A stretch of 64,000 bases of DNA from Kappaphycus alvarezii (lineage: Eukaryota > Rhodophyta > Florideophyceae > Gigartinales > Solieriaceae), in the NCBI GenBank assembly GCA_002205965.3, contig NADL03000513.1:124001-188000 (forward strand), given 5' to 3'. Each line of letters opens with the position of its first letter. The first letter of the stretch is position 1. Shown here piece after piece: positions 1 through 10,290 of the stretch. The notes beneath the pieces are model-generated. The model did no database searches. It was not told the origin of the DNA and saw only the letters and a list, made by a program, of their open reading frames with translations. A program made the translations under genes and the position numbers.

Positions 1-311
1 TACAGGCCTATAGTTTACTGTACTACCTCTCCTTGTCCAAATTTGCTTATAGTTCCGGTCCTTCCTCGTCCTCCCTGAACCTCGCTTATCATTACCGCGG
101 TCCTCTCCAAATTTACTTCCATTTTATCTAGATATTTTTATACTATATCTACCCCTCTGAATCCATCCCGAATCAAATTCTTTTTCCCTTTTTGCTTACC
201 TCCTCCTCCAAATTCGTTTTTTTGAGAAAAAGAGCGCAAATGCACTACTACAAAAATCTCTTGCAGATTTATTTTACCTATTTCTAATCTATAGAACCTG
301 CCCCGGGAGCC

Positions 312-319
312 TACTTAAA
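312..319 (+). promoter_or_regulatory. TATA-like box of the acidic gene, copy 1
   Basis: TACTTAAA lies about 110 bp before the ATG at 428. The copy at 59,645-60,258 has TATTTAAA at a similar distance before its ATG. The conserved placement suggests a core promoter inside the element. No transcript data are available. Confidence 0.3.
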
Positions 320-427
320 CCCCTTTATTCCAAGTTTTAAACGTCCCCGATCATTTTGCTCATCACACCTCTCCCCCCGCACACCTGAAACACCTTCCAC
401 TACCTCCCATTCCCCAAACCTACCAAA

Positions 428-1315
428 ATGACCAATCTACGCCCCTCGAAAATCATTTCCAAAAATCGCCATCCCCGCCCCCTAAACTCTATTCCTCTAC
501 TCCATTTCGGACCTACTGACCGCGAGGACTACCTGCGCCGGCAAACCAAGAAGAAGGTCATCGAATTCGTGCGTCGCCTCTTTATCGAGGATGAGGCGGA
601 GGAGGTAGGTAAGGGGCGGGAGTGGGACATCTAGAAGGGAGCTGGGGAGACCTTTGAGGAGTGGGTAGCCCCTGGGTTGGTCTATGAGGTTAATAACGAG
701 GAGGACAGGGAGGATGAGGAGGTTGGAGAGGAGGATGAGGAGGAGGATGAGGTTGAAGAGGAGGATGAGGAGGAAGAGGAGGTTGAAGAGGAGGATGAGG
801 AGGAAGAGGAGGTTGAAGAGGAGGATGAGGAGGAGGATGAGGTTGAAGAGGAGGATGAGGAGGAAGAGGAGGTTGAAGAGGAGGATGAGGAGGAAGAGGA
901 GGTTGGAGAGGATGATGAGGAGGAGGATGAGGTTGAAGAGGAGGATGAGGAGGAAGAGGAGGTTGAAGAGGAGGATGAGGAGGAAGAGGAGGTTGGAGAG
1001 GAGGAGGAGGAGGAGGATGAGGTTGAAGAGGAGGATGAGGAGGAAGAGGAGGTTGGAGAGGAGGATGAGGACGAGGACGAGTTGGATAAGGGAAATGGGG
1101 GCATGGAAAGTGTTGTACTGGTGGGGCCTGGACTGGAGAGTACGGATCAAGTGGTGCCGACGCTGGAACCGGATGGAGATATCTTTAGTAGTTTAGATAT
1201 CTCCCAGGAGGGAATAGAGAGCTGTGAGCCATTCGCAGATAATTGTGGGGACTGCTTGGACAGCATGGATATTTTAGAGGAGTTGTTTGGATCTGATTTA
1301 GAGAATGGGAAATAA
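428..1315 (+). CDS. Acidic protein of a mobile element, with one in-frame TAG or a tiny intron
   Basis: I do not recognise the family. The frame runs from ATG 428 to TAA 1315 and is interrupted once, by TAG at 632-634. The protein starts MTNLRPSK, has a basic N-terminal block with a GPTDxxDY motif and a RRQTKKK stretch, then about 12 tandem 10-residue Glu/Asp repeats, then a conserved tail (MESVVLVGPGLE..., PFADNCGDCLDSMDILEELFGSD). Head and tail are shared with the copies near 53.3-53.7 and 59.6-60.3 kb, so they are the constrained parts and the acidic middle is variable. A nuclear acidic protein or histone/nucleic-acid-binding chaperone-like role is only a guess from composition. A GT...AG segment at 605-634 (30 nt) would remove the stop if spliced; otherwise this copy is a pseudogene. 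Confidence 0.55.
719..1078 (+). repeat. 30-bp minisatellite coding for acidic decapeptides
   Basis: About twelve tandem 30-bp units of the form GAGGTTGAAGAGGAGGATGA..., each coding roughly EVEEEDEEEE, with scattered changes (VG for VE, D for E). All units keep the reading frame. The strong strand asymmetry (purine-rich plus strand) produces long spurious open frames on the other five frames. Confidence 0.9.
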
Positions 1316-1753
1316 GAGGACCTCATTGATTGTTAGTTTCTTAAGTATCTTCTGTTTAGAGTATGTCATCCACACAAATTGTTTCTGTGCATTTCCTGGT
1401 ACCTTCTGTAGTTTTGTTCGGACTTTAGGGTAGCCAAAAGTCTATGTAAGCTAAGTAAACTGCTTCCTCATGGAGAGGTCAAGCAAGTTGGCAGACAACT
1501 TCAAGCCCAGTCCCAAGTAGTTAGGAAGTTGAGAGTCAACTTCAGACCCATGAAGCATTTATTTTACCCTAGTCGCTAAGCATAGGTGGTAGACCCTGCC
1601 CTTTCCATACTTGCTTGTAGCCCATTCAGCTGTCTTCCCTATCCACTCCTTTTCGTTCTTTCAACTATACCACGGTAGCACGTCTGTTTCAAAACCTCCT
1701 TCTTGGGGTAATTGGTTCTGAGGATCTCTTCCCCTGCTGATTTATCCCTAACA

Positions 1754-2830
1754 GAGACCATGGCGTGGCTCTACGACAGGATGACGAGCAGCTCTTGCCA
1801 GGTCTTTCGCAAGAAGGTTTACCTGGCCATCATGTCGGTTGATCCTGTGGGCTCCATGCAAGCAGTGCATGAGATGATCGCCATGTACATCGAGTGTGTC
1901 CGGCAACTCCTTCTCGGGCATGGCGTGCCAGGGTGAAAAAGTGGGACTTGACTGTAGTATTGAAACCACACTGAGAATTCTCGAGGATCAATACTTGTCT
2001 GTAGTCCGGGGCATGGGGGACAATACACCCATTCCTTAGCTCCCGGGAGGGCCATAGACGCGCGAAACGCTTGCCTCCTCGAATCCCAAGAGGAATTCGT
2101 TCTTGCACTGCTTCATGATTGCGTCCGTCAGCGCTTTTGCGATGGTGTTTTTTGCGAGCAAATTACACTGAACGGGATAATCCTAGACGGCAGGAAAGAG
2201 GTCGACCACCTCCGATGGTCTGCAGCTGCTTCGTTGTTCCCAGCTCCTTAATAGGAGTTGGGAGCAAGGTCTTGCAAAGCTTGCTAGATGATGAGCTTGA
2301 AGCCAAGAACGCCGCAGTCGCGATGTTCTTCGCGGTGAGCCCGATCCCAAGAGATGGTTTTTTCTTGTCCTTGGGTGTGACCGCAGCTGGAGTTCTCGGA
2401 ATATTCCGAATCCAGTACTCCCCCTGCCAATTTTCGAACACAGTCCTCCATCGTCCTGTCGAATCTTCCGCTCCTTCTCCAGTGCAAGACGGGGGCACTA
2501 TCCGCAACAAATAGCCTACTTTGCAAACGCCAAAACAGTTACGCAGTAGCTGGAATGCCACTTGCCTATTCTCAAGGTCAGCAATGGTCTCGAGGAATGG
2601 TCTGAGAGATAAGAAATGGTTCGTAAAGGACCTGTGGTGTATTCCTTAGTACCGACAGGGGCGTTCAGGACAGAAGTACCCTCGCTGTACTCTATCTTAA
2701 TCCCGTCTGGGTAGAGACCCTGTACTGACCCTGGAGCGGCTGTAGGCCACCAGACGGTGCACTTTGGCAGCGACAAGTGCAGTACTCGGCCTTCAGCATC
2801 CACGGAGCGAAGTACTTCGATAGCCTTGTA
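1754..2830 (-). pseudogene. LINE-1 (non-LTR) reverse transcriptase, C-terminal fragment
   Basis: Read on the minus strand, the frames give the end of a non-LTR reverse transcriptase followed by a Cys/His region. Landmarks in order are LPKCTVWWPTA (2740-2790), VLNAPVGT, VAFQLLRNCFGVCKVGYLLR (about 2500-2560), GLTAKNIATAAFLAS (about 2290-2340), then the Cys-rich PGTPCPRRSC...ISCTAC stretch (1850-1945). Several frameshifts and stops break it. The same Cys-rich stretch recurs at 2831-3116 and 23,340-23,615. The call rests on the order of RT-thumb-like motifs and a Cys/His block, as seen in non-LTR elements with an R2-like C-terminal endonuclease. This fragment begins directly at the end of the acidic-gene element, which may have inserted into it. 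Confidence 0.65.
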
Positions 2831-3116
2831 AGATGAAGGCCATCCCTGGGCTCGATGGCGGGGTAGCGAGCAGCTTTCTGCACGTCCTGGGCAGGCAAGC
2901 GAACTTGGCAGTCATGTCTTCATATTCTATGGCCTCCGTGAAGGCAGTGAAGGAGATGATCTCCGAAGCAATAAGTGTTTTGGGGCAGTTTCTCCTCGGG
3001 CACGGTGTGTCCGGTGCGAAAAGCTCAATATGGCGATACAAAAATTTCGCATTGCCAACGCCATCATGCAAACGATTCACACTCAAACTATCCCGCGCTC
3101 CCTTCAAACTATACAC
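2831..3116 (-). pseudogene. LINE-1 fragment, Cys-rich C-terminal region
   Basis: The minus strand encodes APDTPCPRRNC...ISFTAF... followed by LPRTCRKLLATPP, parallel to the region at 1754-1945. Because this downstream domain lies upstream of the RT fragment at 1754-2830, the two are separate or rearranged copies rather than one gene. No intact frame remains. Confidence 0.55.
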
Positions 3117-3364
3117 ATGCTTTCAATGTAAATGTATACCACTCACGACGTTTTCCTCATTCGCAATAAACCAACATCAAACCCGATGGAGGGGTTTTAA
3201 GCGGCAACTAGGGCCATAATTTGAAGGTAAATATATTCCAGATAACCTCCGTTCTCAAGGTATGTAAGTGGCTATCCAAATTAGGCCTCCTCTGCGATTT
3301 CTGTTATCAGAAAAATTGAGTGAAACAACAAGCCCGACAGTAGCTACTCACATTAGGCCTCCAT
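3117..3364. other. Unassigned spacer
   Basis: No coding signal or repeat recognised between the LINE-1 fragment and the outer LTR of copia element A. Confidence 0.5.
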
Positions 3365-4226
3365 TGTAGAAATTAACTGATATTCGTAGATCCAAAATTG
3401 ATAAATACAAATAAATGAATAAGGGTAAAGAGGGGGTGTCTTTTTTGAGATGGATGGATTGGATGATACCCATTTGGAGTTGCAAATCTTCATGTCATAT
3501 TAAATACATGTTCCGAAGGTCGCAGCAATGTACAAATCATTGCTGTCGAATGCTAGCATCAGCAACAGTCTACCAGAAAGTCGATCTAGTACCAGCCAGC
3601 AGACATTCAGCATTAGAAGTTACTTCTAACGCTGAGAAGTTACTTATAACGCCAATTGTTGTTGTAGAAGAATGCCTCGAACCTTCGAAACCATTCCATT
3701 GCGCGGCTGGCGACGGTTCTTACAAGCTCCGACCTGAATAGGACTGAAAATAATAAAAAGAAAGCCACTATTTATTGATCGATGGGAATACTTCGACGAC
3801 CCGAGGCTTTGTAAATTGTTCTAATAGTCTAACCCTATTTATACTGCAGATTAGAGTAGAAAAGCTACAAAAATGATTCAAACAGTATAATGAATTTTAC
3901 ACACCAAATGGATGCTGCAAAATAACTATAGAATATTTCTCCAGGTGATCATTAATCAAAACAATAATTTGCTGGCAATATAATTCCATTAATTATAACT
4001 GTAGAATTTAAAAGCCAACTGACAGACATAAAAATTGCTTCACGTATAATACAGTATAAAACATGGACCAGTGAAAAGTAGATGAAATTATTTTCGATGA
4101 TTCAGAATCAATAAAAACTGCTAATCTCTGATAAAAAATGTTCCACAATTTTTCACTACTGTATTCGATATGGAAAACAAATTAAATAGTTTTCGAATAC
4201 AAGTAAAATATTTTTCAGCTATCACA
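3365..4226 (-). repeat. 3' LTR of copia element A, interrupted by LINE-1
   Basis: Segments 3365-3420 and about 3736-4226 match the uninterrupted LTR at 7812-8367, for example the shared stretch beginning GGACTGAAAATAATAAAAAG. The intervening roughly 315 bp are LINE-1. The polyadenylation-like AATAAA runs and overall AT-richness fit an LTR. Confidence 0.75.
3421..3735 (-). mobile_element. 5'-truncated LINE-1 insertion inside an LTR
   Basis: This block is absent from the sister LTR at 7812-8367, which serves as the empty site. It closely matches 61,240-61,530, sharing CCCATTTGGAGTTGCAAATC and TCTACCAGAAAGTCGA. Read on the minus strand it is the C-terminal tail and 3' end of LINE-1, so it looks 5'-truncated in the usual way. 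No clean target duplication is visible; about six bases of target seem to be missing. Confidence 0.7.
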
Positions 4227-4351
4227 CCACTTCCGCTTTGAAAAATATGAATGGTTTCCATAAAATCTCGTTGATTGAGATTAATCACGAGATAAATTAT
4301 TTCTCATGTTTAAATAAAAGCAAGTTTTGAATATCATATATATCGATGTTT

Positions 4352-7300
4352 TCATTTTAACTTTATTGAAATTAAAAGATCTGGAGTGAATACGATTGTA
4401 CCAGGCTTGTTAAATTTGCCAAGTTCTTGAATAAGTGCCTCCTTAGTTTTTTCGTTCAGTAATAAGAATATCATCACCCTAATTAGCTGCAAGAAGTAAT
4501 AACGACCCTTAGGAAAACGCAAAACATAATTGAGGCTTATAGAACACCGATTTTTACTCAAGATCAAAATTGTATTATCCGCATGTAGCTGCCAGTTAGC
4601 ATTCGCATTGACTAGACCAATAAAAATAATTTCCGGGCATTCTCGAGGAGATCTTATATAAACATGCCGCAGTGCTGATCCAGATTTTAACAATGCTGAC
4701 TTGACATCTACCCTTGACAAATTACGTTTCAAAATGGTAGCAATGAATTAAGAATTCTAATTGAAGAACAAGATTCTAAATCTGTCTTTATATTATTTTT
4801 CTCCTTGTCCTCATTTCCATGCGGAGCAATCCGTGCCTTACAATAATATTTTCCATCATCCAGAATTTTATTCTTGTGTAAAAAGTGACTGGATACTATA
4901 TTTGAGTCTGGAGGAATTTCTGAAATATGAATTTTCGAGCAGGTTCCTAGAAAATTGTTTTCTTCTGTGCTGTATTCATTTGAAATAATGTGAGGTGGAA
5001 TTCCCGATGCTTGGGGATGTAAAAACTATTCATATCCAAACCTCTCATAATAAAGATCTAGATCTTGTTTTTCCGAAGATTTCAATCCGTTCCAAGTAAT
5101 AACTAAATTTGGTGAGCATCTATTACGCCATTTTCATTCAATGGAATTTGATTTAAATTTTCATGCTTGAGAAAGTTATTTTCGGTTTCAACCGGTGCAT
5201 ATTGAAGAGATAGTAAATTTCTAGAGTATGAAATATTTTCATCTTTTTCTTCATTTTCTGCCTCAGTTTGATTAAATCGCAGTCACCGAAATGTTCTTCA
5301 ATATTGTTTTCGCATAAACTCTTGATTTCATGAGTACTTAATTATTCCCAGTTTTCTGAAATTTCAAAAACAGGACTACAAATTGACTCTCCAATACATC
5401 ATTCGCTTTTTGAATTTAATAAGCAAGTTAATTTGAAGATACTGAGTGACGAACGTCTTCAATTGCTGCATTCATAAATCTTCCATTGGATCCAGTAATT
5501 GTAATTTTAAGAGATTTTTTGTCGAATTTTAAGACTTGTTTTGGAGATGACCACGACTCTGTTTTTCATTTTGGCAGATGAATAAAAATTTCCACAATAC
5601 CGCCAACATTAATTGGAATACCGGTCACAGGCTTCGATTTCAGGATAAGATTTAAATTTCTCTTGGCAATTAGATCATCATGGGCTCTTTTTGAATCATT
5701 CGGCATAATTTGAGGACCAGTATTATTGATGGGTCTTGTGTGACCAGTAGCGAGTTCTTATAAAGAGACAACATCGTTTCCATATAAGTCATTTGATACG
5801 TGAAATATTCGAGCAACGCGAACAGTATCTCTTCCATAGTATTCAGATATTTCTAAACGTAGGTATATATCTCTAAATATTTTTTTTCGATTCAATAGAA
5901 TTTTTGTTGTGGCGACGAGAACCAATAGGACAAAATAAAATCTCCCTTTCCTCTAGATAGCCTTTCAAAGTATCATTGTCAAACATCTGATCTCCCATTA
6001 TGTTATTAGGGTCCCAAAATTGTGTTAAACAGGGAATTTCAAAAGAATCAATACAGTTTTACATTTTTTAGGAGCGCACAATAGTATCAGTGGAACATCT
6101 GGTAACTGAGTCCATGATGTGAAATATATCCAAAATTTCCACAAAGAAGTGATCCACACAACCCAATTCATTAAGTCCACGAGACAGAGTACTTAGAGAT
6201 ACTGCGAGAGGATTGTATTTTTTTGTAACATTGCAAATTTTGCATGAGCCAACTATGTTTGATAAATATTTTTTGCATTCATCGTCCCAGATAGAAGTTT
6301 TTTGTAATAATAATTTCATATTATCATGATTTCAATAACCACATACATGTTTGTGGACTGCGTTAATTATTTTACTTTTTTCCTCCCAAGATAATATTTT
6401 TGTTGTGCTGATATTGACGGAACTTATTGTCGACAGAATTATATTTCCAGGAACATAACAATGGTGACCATGATCCAACAATGTTATTGAATCGATTGAC
6501 TTATTTGCGGAACTAAACTCTGTGCAGTTACGCGCCATATGAATAAAATTTGACTTTTTTGTAAACTTTCTTCCGATAATCCATTGCGATGATGCACTAA
6601 CTACCAGACGCCTTATTTTGACCTGATTACGATTATCTGAAATGGCTGATAGAAATATAGAGCTGATAATTTTCGTTTTGTGACTTGAATGGTCTCATTT
6701 TCTATATTACCAGAAAGGAGTTTCTTTAATGGATTCCGGAAGATCATCCAGATTTTCATTATATTCAAGTTAAATAAATTTTGGAAGTGATCTTAATTCA
6801 ACAATTCCCATTCCACTATACAGTGCCTCTTCATCAAGTAATGCAGCTGGATAAATTCGTTTGATGAAGAATCAAGCACAGTTTTAGCCATATGAAATTT
6901 TAAGGGACCAGGCATATTTTTGATTTTAATATATTACTGTATTTTCAATTTTTGATGATGACCCTTTAAAATTTTTAGTGCACTTGCACTCATCTTTTTC
7001 AAAAGCCCAATATCCAATTTCACTACATCGGTCACAAGTTGATTTTGCCATGAGTGCAGCGAATTCTGTAGGGGTAGTTTATGCTTTGGGTTTTTCTTGA
7101 AGTTTTTCTTTTCTCCGTATGAAATATTCAATTTAGTTGAAGAAAACATATTTTTGCAAATTCCCATAATATTTTGCTACGTTTTTCTGCTTATCGCATG
7201 CACGAATAATATATGATATTTCGCGAATATTTGATTAATTCCAAACTTTTCATTTTTTCATACGGCTTCTTCATTGTGCTTCGGAGATGCAGCAGCCAAA

Positions 7301-7790
7301 ATAAATACTCGCTGGTTTGAATCAATTTTCGAATTAGCCAGGAGTAGAATTGATACTTGCGCTTTAGGTCATTTTTAAGTGTCAGTAGATGAATTAAATC
7401 GGACAATTTGAGCATCAAACCGTGATTCAAAATTTTTAAAAGATTCATTATCACCATGCGTAGTGTGCAAAAGATCTAGGAATTTTTGAAGTGTATCAGA
7501 TATTGATTATAGAAGATCATCCTCATGAATAGCGTTGGCAATCGACAATGCACCAGTTTCAGAATTAATTTCTGTATCTGAACTTTTTAAATAGATATCA
7601 AGAGCGCGTCCATTTAATTTTGAATGTAAAAAGACTTTGAACAGTTTTCAGAGCATTATTAGAACTAGAAATAAATCATGGAAACATTTACATTTGGGTA
7701 AGGCATCAAAATGTTTTTCTCGAGGTACTTTAACATCCGTCCAAGGAGCTGTTTTGAGCTTCCATTAAAGTTTGGCCTTGAAGGAAGTTC
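4352..7790 (-). pseudogene. Copia element A gag-pol remnant
   Basis: Domains in minus-strand order: gag (7191-7457); a zinc knuckle reading CDRCSEIGYWAF (about 6985-7040); a protease region (about 6780-6920); integrase with FHIMDSVTR (about 6070-6320); a linker; then RT with RVDVKSALLKSGSALR and GLVNANANWQLHADNT (4352-4732). Corresponding motifs appear in element B (NSSKVDVKSAFLQSGSALR, FHIMDSVTRYST). There are many stops and frameshifts. The RNase H domain and RT end are deleted, with the frame running out at 4352, just before the LTR. Confidence 0.75.
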
Positions 7791-7811
7791 GGTGCGATCT
7801 GGGCCAGTAAC

Positions 7812-8367
7812 TATAAAAATTAACTAATATTCGTAGATTCAAAATTAATAATTCCAAATAAATGAATAATAAATTACCTAAATAGGACTGAAAATAATAA
7901 AAAGAAAGCCACTTTTTATTGATCGATGAGAATACTTCGACGACCCGAGGCTTTGTAAATTGTTCTAATATCCTAACCCTATTTATACTACAGATTAGAG
8001 TAGAAAAGCTACAAAAATGATTCAAACAGTATAATGAATTTTACACACCAAATGGATGCTGCAAAATAACTAAGAATATTTCTCCAGGTGATCATGAATC
8101 AAAACAATAATTTGCTGGCAATATAATTCCATTAATTATAACTGTAGAATTTAAAAGCCAACTGACAGACATAAAAATTGCTTCACGTATAATACAGTAT
8201 AAAACATGGACCAGTGAAAGTAGATGGAATTATTTTCGATGATTCAGAATCAATAAAACTGCTAATCTCTGATGAAAAACTGCTCCACAATTTTTCATCA
8301 CTATATTCGATATGGAAAACAAATTTAATCGTTTTCCAATACTTTAAAATATTCTTTTTACTTTACA
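7812..8367 (-). repeat. 5' LTR of copia element A (uninterrupted)
   Basis: This is the direct repeat of 3365-4226 without the LINE-1 insert. Just inside it, at about 7790-7811, the minus strand reads TTACTGGCCCAGATCGCACC, parallel to TTATGGGCCCAGATCGCCC just inside the left LTR of element B. This is a likely primer-binding region. Confidence 0.75.
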
Positions 8368-8879
8368 TCTAATGCCTTAATCAGGAAAATGATGCATGCG
8401 GTAACACCTCAATTTTCCTAACAATTACAGCACCCATTTAACGACACCAGACCGGATTGGTTCGGATTGGTCTGACTTCACCTGTTCAGAATGTGAAGAC
8501 GTCCACATCTCCCCGCATTCGGCGCCCGCCCCGTGCGATGAGTCTTTAGGGTTCGCGCGTCCACTTGTGCCGTCTAACCCGTTTTACCCGCAGATCGGCA
8601 AGCCGCAACCGCTGCGCTCTCCCTGCACCGATCTCGTCGATATCCTTGTCGAGAGTACCGCCACTTCTCGCCCCCGGTGCACTTTGGACGATTCGAGAAT
8701 GGCGCGCAAAGATGGCGTTTCTGTTCGAACGGCTCTGTAAAGTGCTGTATTGTTCTCGTCAAGGTTGCCGGTTGACGTGCAGCTCGATGCTATTGTATCC
8801 TTCTGTAAGCCTCATGCTTACAGTCTAAGGAGCTTCTTTTTTCGAGCGAGGCACGGGGGGTTCGTTTACTGTAACAGAT
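8368..8879. other. Unassigned, locally GC-rich
   Basis: A GC-rich patch (8500-8750) with overlapping short frames on both strands (8565-8828 plus, 8574-8762 minus). Neither shows a recognisable domain. It may be a degraded LINE piece because LINE-1 follows, but I cannot show that. Confidence 0.35.
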
Positions 8880-9310
8880 AGGCTGGCTAATACCCATTTA
8901 GCTTGCAAGGGGGGATATTCGTGCGCTTTACTGATTAGGGAAACAGGATGGCTATTTTCCGAAGACTAAGGGGGACAGTTCTGTGTAACGGAGAGTTTTA
9001 GGGTGGTAGTGAGCATGCACTTGAAAGGTTGCGCCAACTGCTGATGGAGCCTTACCAGCACCATTTTTCAAGAGCGAAAAACCCGAATCATGCCCCTTCT
9101 ACCAGCAAGTAGAGGGGAGGCCAGCAACCACAACAAGCCGCATTGGAGGTTACTTCCAATGTGGATTGGCGCTGTAAAGACACACCTTGCACCTTCTAAA
9201 TCCGTTCCATCGCGCGGCTGGCGACAGTTGTCACAGGTTTTTTTGACGACGGCAAACGCCGCCGGATGCCAACCTCTCTTTCCAAGTTGGATTTATCCTG
9301 CGCTGCAGGT
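8880..9310 (-). pseudogene. LINE-1 3' fragment
   Basis: The minus strand carries GWHPAAFAVVKK...IHIGSNLQCGLL..LASPLLAG, parallel to GGWHPDALAVLTD...IPSNAACLTAGLPP in the best LINE-1 copy. The 3' part (8890-9000; GCTTTACTGATTAGGGAAAC) matches 22,750-22,810. It is broken by frameshifts. Confidence 0.6.
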
Positions 9311-10019
9311 ATTTTCCGTGGGATTTTCTGGCTCTCATTTCCTTTGTGTTACTTGGTCTTCTCATTCCTCATCTCAACCACAACCAACAATCCTGTAGCC
9401 AACTCTCATTTCGTAACAAAACCCTCTCGCTTGTCACCATTCGATGATGAGCAGCCCCTGTCTTCTACGGAAGCCGCCACTATTATATTCAACAACAAAG
9501 GCTTCTATGGGCAGGAATCAACTGGGCACGCGATGAGGCAATTACGATCACGAATACGAGCCCGGGGATAGCCAGGAAGTTTTTCTGCACAGGGACTACA
9601 CTTCAACTTCCTGGTGTTGTAGTAGATGGGGAATGCAACAGCCACGGGAGATAGTCCTTACCTATAATTCATCCCATATACACCCCGGCTCAACGATAAA
9701 AGAACCCATCAACGACCATAGCCCCATACAATTGTCTCACCTTAGCAAAGGAAATGATAGCCGCCTAGCTTCTTGTATCTAGTTCCGCTTCGCATCAGCT
9801 ATGCAGTAAGTTTTTGTCGCTCTCCGCTTAAGATCGAATATATCTTCCAAAAATAAAACACGCAAACCTTTCCCTCAAGACCTAAAACTAGGATGCTATA
9901 ACTCCCTTTAATACGTTGAGCGCATCTTTCCGACCCTAGAAAAGACTTCCGTGTAGCGACTTCTGCTCCTCCAACCTTCCATCGCAAAAGAAGCAAACAG
10001 ATGTGGTTGACACGGCTGT
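9311..10019. other. Unassigned, with one dispersed-repeat motif
   Basis: No gene recognised. At 9832-9875 lies one copy of a dispersed motif (GATCGAATATATCTTCC followed by AAATAAAACACGCAAACC) that recurs near 31,130, 44,925 and 47,890. The frame at 9266-9571 has a hydrophobic start but no support as a gene. Confidence 0.4.
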
Positions 10020-10290
10020 GCCACGGCTGTGCCAGAAGTCCTGCCGCTTAGCAACATCCGCATCCTTCCCTACAGTTTGTCCCTTCTTGCAGCCAGAGGG
10101 TGGGTTTACTGCCCACTGTGCCCTGGATTGAAGACACACATCAAGAGAAAATATTTCTCTGCCCAGCTTCAGTCCTTCTTCCCCACCACTTCCCCCCCCC
10201 CCGATACTCCTTGTCTGAATACAAGTGTCCTGAAGTGCTGGATATCTACGGGGCAACTTGCTGCACTGCCGTTACAGCTGTGAGCTTTTC
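10020..10290 (+). pseudogene. LINE-1 fragment, Cys-rich region
   Basis: The plus strand encodes WVYCPLCPGLKTHIKRK...PPPDTPCLNTSVLK. This aligns in order with the Cys-rich segment NGCIVPHAPDYRQ...PGTPCPRRSC seen on the minus strand at 1845-2040. It is a short remnant without an intact frame. Confidence 0.45.

Larger units (their letters stand above)
1..1753 (+). mobile_element. Acidic-gene element, copy 1 (5' end beyond the window or unrecognised)
   Basis: This unit carries one gene (428-1315) followed by a roughly 430-bp 3' region that recurs at 53,766-54,205 (plus), 52,863-53,264 (minus), 59,198-59,600 (minus) and 50,970-51,330 (minus). Its 3' terminus reads ...TTTATCCCTAACA at 1753, matching the ...CCCCTATCA terminus of the other copies. 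The clean copy at 59,198-60,572 shows that the family ends in TG...CA with a 5-bp target duplication. The first 300 bases resemble the CAAATT-rich 5' region of that copy, but I cannot place the 5' end. It abuts LINE-1 sequence on its right. Confidence 0.72.
3365..8367 (-). mobile_element. Ty1/copia element A (degenerate, minus strand)
   Basis: Direct repeats at 3365-4226 and 7812-8367 flank a minus-strand copia body related to element B. The purine tract CAAAGCGGAAGTGG lies just inside the 3' LTR (minus strand, about 4227-4240), matching CAAAGAGGAAGTGG of element B. The LTRs run TGT...ACA or TATA. No convincing 5-bp target duplication is visible (TCCAT against TCTAA). Compared with B the end of RT and all RNase H are missing, and every coding frame is broken. 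The left LTR is longer because it holds a LINE-1 insertion. Confidence 0.8.

Noticed and set aside
719..1078. Regularly spaced repeats as a CRISPR array
   Set aside because: Direct tandem units without spacers, coding in frame, in a eukaryotic context.
497..1150. Long minus-strand Leu-rich and Ser-rich frames, and a plus-strand Arg/Met-rich frame over the acidic repeat
   Set aside because: They are by-products of the 30-bp purine-rich minisatellite; the acidic frame alone matches the other copies at both ends.
3360..8372. Target duplication around copia element A
   Set aside because: Flanks TCCAT and TCTAA do not match well enough to claim one.
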